DNA of 64,000 nucleotides, taken from Gossypium raimondii. Its lineage: Eukaryota; Streptophyta; Magnoliopsida; Malvales; Malvaceae. The notes below the pieces were generated by a model. That model did not search any database and was not told the DNA's origin. It saw nothing but the letters and a program-made list of their open reading frames with translations. The stretch covers positions 48,167,890 to 48,231,889 of the forward strand of contig NC_068576.1 of assembly GCF_025698545.1 (NCBI RefSeq), read 5' to 3'. Made by a program: the position numbers and the translations under genes. The first letter of the stretch is position 1. The number at the start of each line of letters is the position of its first letter. Below, piece after piece: positions 12,363-21,803 of the stretch.

Positions 12363-12989
12363 CTCAAATAACTGGGATCAACTTGATGGATTGAATTTGA
12401 AGTATTTCGAAAGTGGTAATCCCAAAACTAATTTAAGGAGAGAAGTGGAGGTCACTTGGCTTCTTAAGAGGTCCTACTTGCTTGGGGCATTGAATGACAA
12501 TTCATCACCTTTTTGCTCACTACATCTAGTTTCATTTTTTCATTCTACGACTATTTCTTGATAGCTTGTTAAAAACAAAATACATGTTTTTACTGTAGAT
12601 ATGGACACCTAACAGATTGACACGTCTCCCCTATATCGGTTCACTTTATTAAATTACGTTTAGAAAAAGTCACAGGCTCCTAATCTACTTATCCTTATTC
12701 TTTTCTTCTTTGATGTCTACTACTAGTGGAGTTAGTTAAGCTCATTAATTTAAGGAGTAAAATATTATTTAAATGATATCATTTTGAAATCTTTTGATTT
12801 TGTTTGGTAATTCCTTACTACAAACTATAATTATACATTTATATAACTTATTTTAAAATACTAATTACTGTAAAAATTAATTTTTAATTAAGTACAATAA
12901 TTAAAATCAAATTTAGTTTAAAAAAACAATTGATAATACAATTACCAATGAGAATAACAAAAAATATATTATATGCAATTTTATCTAAT
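12363..12989 (-). promoter_or_regulatory. Upstream region of the PKS-like gene
   Basis: About 630 bp separate the PKS-like start codon from the solo LTR J target site. A cacgt core lies near 12620. No other gene was recognised. The LTR insertion caps the undisturbed upstream region at this length. Confidence 0.35.
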
Positions 12990-13383
12990 TATTCTGTTGA
13001 CACCATTTTTTGGATGAAAAACGGGGTCGACTTGGGTTTTGAAAAATGAAAACAAAAACGGGAGTCGCCATCAATCCTTTTTTGATAAGGCGTGATCGGA
13101 TCAACTTGAAAAGTGGTTGTTTTTAATAAACGATTTAATTTTATTAAAACAACGATTTTGGTCCACGAAATTCAGAAAAATGGGTTCGGGAGTCGGTTAC
13201 GCACGAGGAAGGATTAGCACCCTCGATACGCCCAAAATTGGTACCTAGTTGATCACTTAATGTCTTAATGTCGAAAATTGAGAACTTTGAAGAATTTTAA
13301 AAATACGATCCTTGTATTAAAACGTTGAAAATTTTCAAGAAAAAAGGGACACGTTCCACGTTAATCGAGAAAGAAAGCATCAT

Positions 13384-13840
13384 ATCCAGTAAGTTAGGAC
13401 ACAATGTCTCGAATTCCCGATACGCGAATGAATGTCAAAATTTACTTATTTAAAAGATGTTTAATTATCTTGGATTAAAAAAGGGATAACGACCAGTAAG
13501 TTAGGACACGATCCTTTTTTAATTCCCGATATCGTTTAAAACTTGAGTTTGAAAAGATTCGTGTAATAAAGTTTAAAAGAATATTCAATTGGTTAAATCA
13601 AATGAAGAAATTGCAACCCAATACGTTAGGGCACAATTTCTGAAAATATTGAACATTGAATATTGCATTTATTTCGAAAAATCCTCGTCTCGAGAAAACA
13701 ACGTGTCACATCCAATGCGTTAGGACACAACGTATTGAATTCTTGATAACGAGCTTTTTATCATTTTTAAAAGAGTAATCTCGATTATTTAAATTCAACG
13801 AAGAAAATCAAAACCCAATACATTATGGCTCGACTCTCTC
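13384..13840 (+). repeat. ~100-bp-period subrepeats in LTR J
   Basis: The motif cccaatacgttagggcacaat (variants ccagtaagttaggacacaat, tccaatgcgttaggacacaa) recurs at about 13384, 13491, 13615, 13709 and 13812. The same motif is arrayed in LTR K. Confidence 0.75.
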
Positions 13841-14473
13841 GAAGATCCCAAATACCGAGTATTACTTATATTTTAAAAATTTTCGCTTTTTTTTGGCAAA
13901 CCCAAGTGAAAATGGATGTAAAACAATGATAAAGATGATAATATAAGTAACATAAAACAAAGGCTATAAAATAAATAAAAGACAAACTAATATAATACAC
14001 CATGGCAAACATGCAAACAATAATATTAAAGCATTCATTCTAAATAATATGAATACAAATAAAGAAATAAACAAAAAGAAATAAATAAGATAATGTAAAT
14101 GTAAAAAAGATACATATATATATGAATACATTTTAAAATTATTGTAAATAAACATGTAAGCAAGCAAATGCATACACATATGCGTATATATATTATGAAA
14201 GATGTATAAAAGTATGTTTTATATACATGTATTCATAAAATGCATATAGATATATATAGATAGTTTTAAGCTATAAAGTATACAAATATGTACATGTATG
14301 AATTATAAAATATATAAAAATATGAATTTGTATATGTAAATTATATGGAAATATATACATAAAAAAACATATAAGTATGTGTATGTATTCATGAAAATAA
14401 ATAAATAAATAAATATGTAAATAAGTATACATAAAAACTATAAAAAGTGATAAATATATATATGTAAAAGACG

Positions 14474-14474
<1 letters not shown>

Positions 14475-14505
<31 letters not shown>
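14475..14505. repeat. (AT)n microsatellite
   Basis: Uninterrupted alternating ta run inside LTR J, in a longer TA-rich stretch from 14100 to 14660. Confidence 0.85.
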
Positions 14506-14654
14506 TTAGAAATATGTACGTGTATTATAAATATATATGCATATATAAATAAATTATAAAAATAGGTATGTTTATATGTATATATATTACAAAAAAAGTA
14601 TTTGTACAAGTATATATATTAAATAAAAAAATATACGTATATATATATATAAGC

Positions 14655-14694
<40 letters not shown>
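14655..14694. repeat. (AAT)n microsatellite, about 13 units
   Basis: Perfect aat run inside LTR J. The reverse strand reads as poly-leucine, which is an artefact of the repeat and not a gene. Confidence 0.9.
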
Positions 14695-15877
14695 TGAAAT
14701 TTGTTAGAAAAATAAACAAAATAGCAAAAGGATTAGATTAAACATTAAAACAAGATTCGGGGGTTCAAAACGCAAATAAACGAAAAGGGCGGAACTGCTC
14801 TGAATACGCACAAAACATGGAGGGACCAGCAAAGCAAATTGCCCTTCCTTTAAAACGACGTAGTTCGGGTAAGGATTAAATTGAAAACACAAAACATTTC
14901 CAGGCAAAATTCGAAAGATTAAAAGAACCTAATTTTAAAAGCATCAAAGAGCGGAAGGGCTAAACGTGTAATTATCCCTTCCATCAAAAACACGCGGATC
15001 CCCTTGGGCAGGCGGGTCGGCTGGATCGGGTCGAGCACGAAATGGCGTCGTTTTGGCTATTGGTGCCCAAGCCCAAAACGACGTCATTTTGTTAACAGTA
15101 TAAAAGTTAAAGTTTTTTAGAAAAAGCTCATTTTTTCTCTTCTTTCTCAAAAAAGAAACCAGAATCCTCTCCCCTTTGTGTTTACTCTCTGGGCAATGCC
15201 TGAAACCGTGAGGACCGTCGCCAGAACAGAATAAGTGAGCCACCGTACACGGTGGCCGAAAAATTCAAAAAAGGTATTTTTTTTACTTTTTTTTGTTTAT
15301 ACGTTGTTTAAAAATAAAATAAAAATAAAAATATAAAAAAATCGATTGCAAACGAAAGGAAAAAAATAAAGAGAAAAGAAAGAAAAAAAATAAAGCTTAT
15401 ACCGAAAAAGAGCTTTTTGAATCTGTTTTCTTTGCCTTTTTATTTCTTGAAATCATGAAAGAGGGGCCGAACCCCATTGTTTTACAATCATCGGTTTTTA
15501 TAACCGAAAGCAAAGAGAAAAAAGAAGAAAAAATCCCCCCCGATTTTGTGGTCTGTTTCTGTCTTTCTTGTTGTTTCTTCTCTGTAGGTGCAAGTGGCGA
15601 TGGGATGGTGGCAGGTGCGGCACGACAGTGGCGGTGGCAGAGGCCAAGAGTCAGCAGATTCGGCGCTGTCAGAAGGCCAAGGGTCAAAGACCCTAGTGCG
15701 GCGCCTAGGGTTTCTGTTTCTGAAACCCTAGGCTGATTTTTTTGTGAAATTGGGCCTTGGTCATTGGGCCTTTGGTTTGGGCTCCGGGTTAGGGCTGGTT
15801 TTGTAATTGGGTTTAATGCTGTAATAGATTGGGTTATTTGTTAGTGGGCCGGGCAGAAATTGGGTCTGTACATATTC

Positions 15878-16638
15878 TATAGTAGATTTGTTGGATTATT
15901 CCCTTTTTAATATTTAACATATGCTTCTTATCGTCATTTGTTTGTTCTTGGTCGAGTCAAGATCTCATTCTTTCATGTAGTTTTTAAAGTATGAATCATT
16001 TCAATTCCACGTATGATTGAAGTTATGAAACATGCAACATGCTAGTATGATCCAACCTAATTTTTTTATACTAAGGTGATGTTGATGTGCAAATTACTTT
16101 TTTTTAGAATAACAAATGTCTTCTCAACCACATTTAAAAGCCTTAAATGTCTCAAATTAAAGAGTTTGTGAGTTGTTTATGGTGCTTGTGTCTAGCATCA
16201 TTATCTCAAATGGTATGATATCCCACAACAAGATACAATAAATTCTTTTATATTTGCTTAATTAACATCGACCTTATAATATTTGAATTTACAATCTAAA
16301 TGATCTGTATATAAACTTAATTTAGATAAGTCTATGTACCATTTTATAATACGTAAATTAAGTAAAAATAATATAAAATAAACTAGAATTAATTTAGAGT
16401 AACATCGTAGCATTGGTAAACTTTGACATATGGGCATATAGAATGAAGAAAAACCATTAGCTTGATCTAAGAACAAATTAGTGAAAAGAGTGGATTTGAT
16501 TAAACAAGATGGGCTGCTCAAAATGCTAGTCATTGAAGAAACTTTAAACATAAATTCAAATGAAAAATCAAAGCTTTAACGAAATTCAACAACAAAATAG
16601 AATCGAAGTTTGTAAGTACGATTAATTCATAATCACAT
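15878..16638. other. Intergenic, no gene recognised
   Basis: AT-rich. The 97-codon minus-strand frame at 16258-16551 resembles no family I know and has unremarkable composition. Confidence 0.4.
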
Positions 16639-16643
16639 AAAAA
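16639..16643 (-). terminator. RNA polymerase III terminator of the tRNA-Leu gene
   Basis: Five A on the plus strand, i.e. TTTTT on the transcribed strand, 11 bases past the tRNA 3' end. Confidence 0.7.
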
Positions 16644-16654
16644 CAGTATAACGT

Positions 16655-16662
16655 TGTTGAGA

Positions 16663-16695
<33 letters not shown>

Positions 16696-16735
16696 ACCTT
16701 AATCTGGCGCCTTAGACCAACTCGGCCATCTCAAC
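16655..16735 (-). tRNA. trnL(AAG): tRNA-Leu (anticodon AAG)
   Basis: 81 nt without the CCA tail. On the minus strand, acceptor arms GTTGAGA and TCTCAAC pair, followed by discriminator A. The anticodon stem CCAGA/TCTGG encloses TTAAGGT, giving AAG (reads CUU and, as inosine, CUC). A long variable arm fits class II tRNA-Leu. The internal promoter is complete: A box TGGCCGAGTTGG and B box GGTTCAAATCC. A CAA motif lies just upstream (GACAAAGAA before the 5' end) and a T5 terminator downstream, both usual for active plant tRNA genes. No intron is seen. It looks functional. Confidence 0.97.
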
Positions 16736-17908
16736 TTCTTTGTCAATGTTTATAATTATAATATAGTAAACAATTTAAAAATATTTACAAAAAAAATGAA
16801 TGTAAATATTTACATCTATTAACTTTAATGATATAACAGTCCATGTGTCACATTAGCAATAAGCAAGATACTGATCTCTAATGCTAATTTACATATTATT
16901 AATTCAACTTGGATTTTAAGTGATTTGTGCATTTTCAATTCATTAGAATACTTGCTATGGCTGCTTAGAGAACTAACATAAAGACTTGAAATTTAAATGG
17001 TAAATCAATTAAAACCTTCATAAGAGTCACCGCGCAAAAGAAGAAAATTCTCACCATACTCGATTAAAAGGTAACATGCATGTGTTGGGGCTGAGCCATC
17101 TCACAATAACAGGTATATGATTTCTCCATCCAAACCCCAACCCCAATCCCAACCCAAATCCAAACCCGTCTCTACTTTCACGCACCCTTCCACCATAGCC
17201 ATTTTTTCCCTTTCTCCTGCTCTTCAAAGCGCAGTTGAAAAGAATGAAAATTGGAGATACTTTATATGACCCTGCTTGCCGTTCGATTGAGTATACGAAA
17301 TGGGTACCAATTTAAGCTTCAAATAGCGACATCTGAACCGTTGATTGGGTTGAATTCTGAAACTCCCGCTACCTTTTCTCCCTTTGGAATACCCTTCAGC
17401 CACGCCAATTCAAATTGGAGTTCAATCTCTTCTTGGCTACTTTCGGGCATTACAAATGCTGTAACTTTTTTCTGGTATCCCTTCTTTCTTTAATTCTATG
17501 TTTCAGTTTTTTTTTTTTTTTATTGTCTATGCTAATATCGAGTAGTTAATGCATTGCTGCTTTTATTTGTTTCCTGAGAAAGTGGAAGAAAAGCGGACAA
17601 TTTTTTTAACCCATTTGCTTACTTTACTTGTTTCCCATATTATCTTAGATTTAGCATTGAAGGATTTGATTCCTTTTTATATCTGTTAATCATTGAAGTT
17701 TAGAGCTTTTCATTCCTGAAAAGAGTATCTAATTTTGGATTAGGGTTTTTCGAATTACAAACTAATGGTCATATCTTTTGGGTAATTTCTTTTCTTGTTT
17801 TAGGATAAACCATAGCTTAATGTGAGAAGAAAAGCTGAACGCCTTCAGATGTTAATTGGCTTAATAGGTTTGGATATGATTATATTGTGTTAGATTTCTC
17901 GTTTTGGA
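16736..17908 (+). promoter_or_regulatory. Upstream region and probable 5' leader of the At1g74580-like gene
   Basis: The first part is spacer and tRNA upstream DNA. From about 17090 the sequence becomes C- and T-rich on the plus strand (ccaaccccaatcccaacc, tttccctttctcctgc), like a plant promoter/leader. A short open frame (17251-17493) and a possible leader intron (a gt near 17477 to an ag near 17890) are compatible with a 5' UTR, but neither is proven. Confidence 0.35.
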
Positions 17909-20188
17909 ATGAGTCCTGCTTTGCTTCCCAAACATGTAGCTGCAGTTGTAAAACACCAAAGGGATCCGCTCAAAGCGCTTCAAATGTTCAATGCAGTAAA
18001 GAAAGAAGATGGATTCAAGCATACTTTGTTAACCTATAAGTGCATGATTGACAAGCTTGGGTTTCATGGGGAATTTGAGGCTATGGAGAAGGTACTGCTA
18101 GAGATGAGACTGAATGTCGACAACAGTCTGCTTGAAGGAGTTTATATCGGGTGCATGAGAAATTATGGACGCAAACAGAAAGTTCAGGAAGCTATCGATG
18201 TGTTTGAAAGGATGGATTTTTATAATTGTGAGCCGACAGTTCTATCATATAATGCAATCATGAATATTTTGGTTGAATATGGATATTACAATCAAGCGCA
18301 CAAGGTGTATATGAGAATGAGAGATAAAGGGATCATCCCCGACGTGTACACTTTTACGATTAGGATAAAGTCATTTTGTAGGACAAAGAGGCCTCATGCT
18401 GCTTTGAGGCTTCTTAGAAACATGCCTATGCTAGGATGTGAGATAAATGCAGCAGCTTATTGTACCGTAGTAGGAGGGTTTTTTGAAGAGAACCATCACA
18501 TTGAGGCATATGAGTTGTTTGATGAGATGCTTAAGCTCGGAATTGCTCCAAATATCACCGCATTTAATAAACTTATACACATTCTTTGCAAGAAGGGGAA
18601 TGTTCGAGAAAGCGAAAAGCTGCTGAACAAGGTCATGAAGAGGGGAGTGTCTCCAAATTTGTTTACAGTCAATATCTTTATCCAAGGGCTTTGCAGAAAA
18701 GGTGCACTAAATGAGGCCGTTAGTTTTTTGAATGGTGTGGCTAAGGAAGGTCTGAAACCAGATACTGTTACATACAATACCTTAATATGTGGATTGTGTA
18801 AGAGCGCCAAGGTTGTAGAAGCTGAAATATTTTTGCATAAAATGGTGAATGAAGGTTTGGAGCCAGATGGTTTTACCTACAATGCTGTCATTGATGGATA
18901 TTGCAAATTGGGCATAATACAAGATGCAGATAAGATTCTCAACGATGCAGTTTTCAAGGGTTTTATTCCCGATGAATTCACCTATTGTTCCTTAATTAAC
19001 GGTTTATGCCAGCATGGTGAGACAGACCGTGCTGTGGCTGTATTTAATGAGGCTTTGGGGAAAGGATTAAAACCTAATATTATTATGTATAACACTCTTA
19101 TCAAAGGGTTGTCTTTGCAGGGGCTGATTTTGCAAGCCTTGCAGCTGATGAATGAGATGTCGGAAAATGGCTGCAGTCCCAACATATGGACTTACAATAT
19201 AGTTATAAATGGATTATGCAAGATGGGGTGTGTCTCTGATGCTAACAATTTACTGAATGATGCTATTGCGAAAGGTTACCTTCCGGATATTTTTACATTT
19301 AATACTTTGATCGATGGATACTGTAAGCAGTTGAAAGTGGAAAATGCAGTTGAGATTTTAAATCAAATGTGGAACTATGATGTTATTCCTGATGTGATCA
19401 CATATAACTCTGTGCTGAATGGCCTCTGTAAAACTTTTAAGTCCGAAGATGTCATGGAAACTTTTAAAACCATGATGGAGAAAGGGTGCATTCCCAATGT
19501 AATCACATACAATATACTTGTTGAGAGCCTCTGTAAAGCTCGAAAAGTTAACGAAGCAATGGACTTGCTCGAGGAAATAGAAAAGAAGGGTCTTTCTCCA
19601 GATATCGTTAGTTTTGGCACGCTGATCCATGGATTTTGTGATAACGGAGACCTGGATGGAGCATATAAACTGTTTAGAAGAATGGGACAAAGATACAAGG
19701 TTTGTCATACAACAGCGACGTACAATATTATGATCAATGCTTTTTCTGAGAAGCTAAAGATTAATATGGCTGAAAAGCTTTTCCATGAAATGGGTGAAAA
19801 TGGTTGTACCCCAGACAGTTACACTTATCGTGTTATGATCGATGGCTTCTGCAAAACGGGAATAGTTGATTCAGGTTATGATTTCCTTCTGGAAAAAGTT
19901 ACGAAAGGGTTCATTCCATCGTTAACTACATTCGGACGGGTTATAAACTGTCTTTGCATAGAGAATAGGGTTAATAATGCAGTTGGTCTCATCCACCTTA
20001 TGGTGAAAAAGGGCATTGTTCCTGAGATCGTGAACACCATTTTCGAGTCAGATAAGAAGGAAATTGCAGCTCCTAAGATAGTTGTAGAAGATTTGTTGAA
20101 AAAGGGTCATATAACTTATTATGCATATGATCTTCTTCATGATGGAGTTAGAGATAAAAAGCTGCTAAAAAAGCTTCAAAGTGGGTAA
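17909..20188 (+). CDS. P-class pentatricopeptide repeat protein, At1g74580-like
   Basis: 759 aa in one exon; the Arabidopsis protein is about the same size. From about residue 30 almost to the end it is built of ~35-residue PPR units (for example the TYNTLICGLCK and PDIFTFNTLIDGYCK type), about 19-20 of them, with no PLS spacing variants and no E or DYW tail. P-class PPR proteins bind single-stranded organelle RNA and act in its stability, splicing or translation; the target here is unknown. The start is fixed by an in-frame TAG 18 bases upstream and by the expected N-terminus (MSPALLPKHVAAV). The C-terminal tail after the repeats (KKEIAAPKIVVEDLLKKG) is also typical of this orthologue. The frame is intact, so it is probably functional. 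Confidence 0.95.
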   Translation: MSPALLPKHVAAVVKHQRDPLKALQMFNAVKKEDGFKHTLLTYKCMIDKLGFHGEFEAMEKVLLEMRLNVDNSLLEGVYIGCMRNYGRKQKVQEAIDVFERMDFYNCEPTVLSYNAIMNILVEYGYYNQAHKVYMRMRDKGIIPDVYTFTIRIKSFCRTKRPHAALRLLRNMPMLGCEINAAAYCTVVGGFFEENHHIEAYELFDEMLKLGIAPNITAFNKLIHILCKKGNVRESEKLLNKVMKRGVSPNLFTVNIFIQGLCRKGALNEAVSFLNGVAKEGLKPDTVTYNTLICGLCKSAKVVEAEIFLHKMVNEGLEPDGFTYNAVIDGYCKLGIIQDADKILNDAVFKGFIPDEFTYCSLINGLCQHGETDRAVAVFNEALGKGLKPNIIMYNTLIKGLSLQGLILQALQLMNEMSENGCSPNIWTYNIVINGLCKMGCVSDANNLLNDAIAKGYLPDIFTFNTLIDGYCKQLKVENAVEILNQMWNYDVIPDVITYNSVLNGLCKTFKSEDVMETFKTMMEKGCIPNVITYNILVESLCKARKVNEAMDLLEEIEKKGLSPDIVSFGTLIHGFCDNGDLDGAYKLFRRMGQRYKVCHTTATYNIMINAFSEKLKINMAEKLFHEMGENGCTPDSYTYRVMIDGFCKTGIVDSGYDFLLEKVTKGFIPSLTTFGRVINCLCIENRVNNAVGLIHLMVKKGIVPEIVNTIFESDKKEIAAPKIVVEDLLKKGHITYYAYDLLHDGVRDKKLLKKLQSG

Positions 20189-20440
20189 TATCATAATTTT
20201 CATAGAGGATTGTATACTGTTTTGAATCACAAATTTATAAAGATATGTTTTTATTATAAACGTAGTAAAATGTCATTACAATCATCAATTATGTGTTTTT
20301 ATAAGTTAAAGTTACTATGCCATTATCTTCAAGCATCCCTTACTATTGAAAAAAACCCTTTAATAATAAACGGAAAAGAAATAACCAATACCTTGGAACT
20401 TAATGAAATGAGAACTAGCCATACACGAAGTGCTGTCGAA

Positions 20441-20585
20441 GGGTGGGTTTGGATGGGAGATTGGGTGCGGTGTGTTTAGTTTACTTTTTATCTCACACTA
20501 CAGTATCGTTACAGTATCTAATTTCACTGCCACCGCTATTTTTACACTAACCTCAGCTAAACACACCGCCCATCTAAACTCACCC
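20441..20585. mobile_element. Small MITE (145 bp)
   Basis: The left end gggtgggtttggatgggaga... and the reverse complement of the right end gggtgagtttagatgggcgg match over about 35 bases, both running into ggtgtgtttag. No coding capacity. The flanks (gaa / taa) do not give a clear target duplication. Confidence 0.7.
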
Positions 20586-21157
20586 TAAGTCTTTATACTG
20601 CTTTTCCATTTTGCTTAAAAGACTCCATGTTAGATACGGTTTGACAATAATACCACATTCCAAGAATCTTACGTAATTATGGATTTTTTAATAAAAAAAA
20701 TATACATTTGCATTCAAGTCTAAATAGTTTACATAACATTCAGTCTTCAATTTAATAGTAAAATTAATGTCTCAAGTTGGAATTTCAATTTATGTAAATT
20801 CTGAAATAATGAAATTTTGTTTGAATTTTCAAACACCCTTCTAAAACAAAAAAATTGGAAGAGAAGAGGTTAACATACTAAAACAATCATATATTTTTCT
20901 GACGTAGGAACCAGCCTTAAAATTTTATTTAATTTTTGTTTTGCACCAAAATCATTAACTTTTAGATGATTATAGTGATGTAATATACATTAAATTACAA
21001 CAGATTCGAGAAAAAAATATTTTCATTAAAACTTCATATGCGACTATGTTTAAATGGTTAAGTTAAAAAGAATTGAAAATCGTAATATTTAATGGCCAAA
21101 TCTCATTACGTAGTTTTTATTGATTTTATATAAATAAAAAATAAAAAGATAAAACAT

Positions 21158-21204
21158 TTTAATTGAGTTGGTGCTCAATTTACTCTAGACACCAACTCAA
21201 TTAA
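21158..21204. repeat. Perfect 16-bp hairpin
   Basis: tttaattgagttggtg and caccaactcaattaaa flank a 15-base loop. Probably the remains of a foldback element. Confidence 0.7.
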
Positions 21205-21803
21205 AGATTATAAAATATCTGACTACATTATGACATACCTACGATGTGAATGAAAAATGTAATAAAAATATTTATAAAAAAATTAATGTGATAAATAAAT
21301 AAATAAATTTTGATTAAAATGATAAGTATATATATTTAATTTATTATTATGGGTTTAAATTGATTTTTATAAATTTATATAAAAATGTAAAATATAAAAT
21401 ACCATCCTAATAATATTTGGTGTTCGGTTGATTCCTTAGACCAAACAGCTATATGCAGTGTAGATAGAAAAGAAGTAAATAACTACATAGTAACGAGTTT
21501 CTACCCTTGAAGTTGAAGACATAAGTTTTGCTCCCAACAGCTTAGCATGTACTGTTGCAGATATTGCATCGTTAGCTCCAACATTTACAAGCTCCTTTGA
21601 GAAAAGATGGTTAGAATCAAGAGCTATCGTCTTTAACATGTCATTATCAGGATGAAAAAGTGCCATCTGCCACATCAAATTTCACTATAGGGCCAGAATA
21701 TTTTCACAATTTTTACCCCCCTTTCAGAAACTGATGTGCATCTTTGGGTACAGATTTCCAAGCAACTAGCTGAAGAACAATGAATATACTGGAGTCAGAT
21801 AAT

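Larger units (their letters stand above)
12995..15872 (+). mobile_element. Solo LTR 'J' (2878 bp) with 5-bp target duplication
   Basis: Begins tgttgacacc and ends gggtctgtaca, flanked on both sides by tattc (12990-12994 and 15873-15877). No primer site, coding region or second LTR is present, so this is a solo LTR. Its 5' part shares a conserved block with LTRs K and D (gggagtcgcca..., then cgggagtcggttacgc...gaggaaggattagcaccctc). It carries a ~100-bp-period subrepeat array, AT- and AAT-microsatellites, a tataaaa at 15099-15105 and telo-box-like motifs near 15690-15735. Confidence 0.9.
20189..21803. other. Intergenic region between convergent PPR genes
   Basis: Holds the 3' ends of both PPR genes, a small MITE (20441-20585) and a hairpin (21158-21204). 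A minus-strand frame at 21436-21678 reads like coding residues (NDMLKTIALDSNHLFSKELVNV) but matches no family I recognise; it may be 3' UTR of the OTP87-like gene or a gene relic. Confidence 0.4.

Noticed and set aside
11482..12371. Plus-strand open frames over the PKS locus
   Set aside because: They are antisense shadows of the PKS-like coding sequence, which has the family motifs.
13384..13840. Regularly spaced repeats that might suggest a CRISPR-like array
   Set aside because: Repeats are diverged, spacing varies, and they belong to an LTR in a plant nuclear genome.
14271..14719. Minus-strand open frames rich in Tyr, Ile and Leu
   Set aside because: They cross TA and AAT microsatellites inside solo LTR J; composition is set by the repeats.
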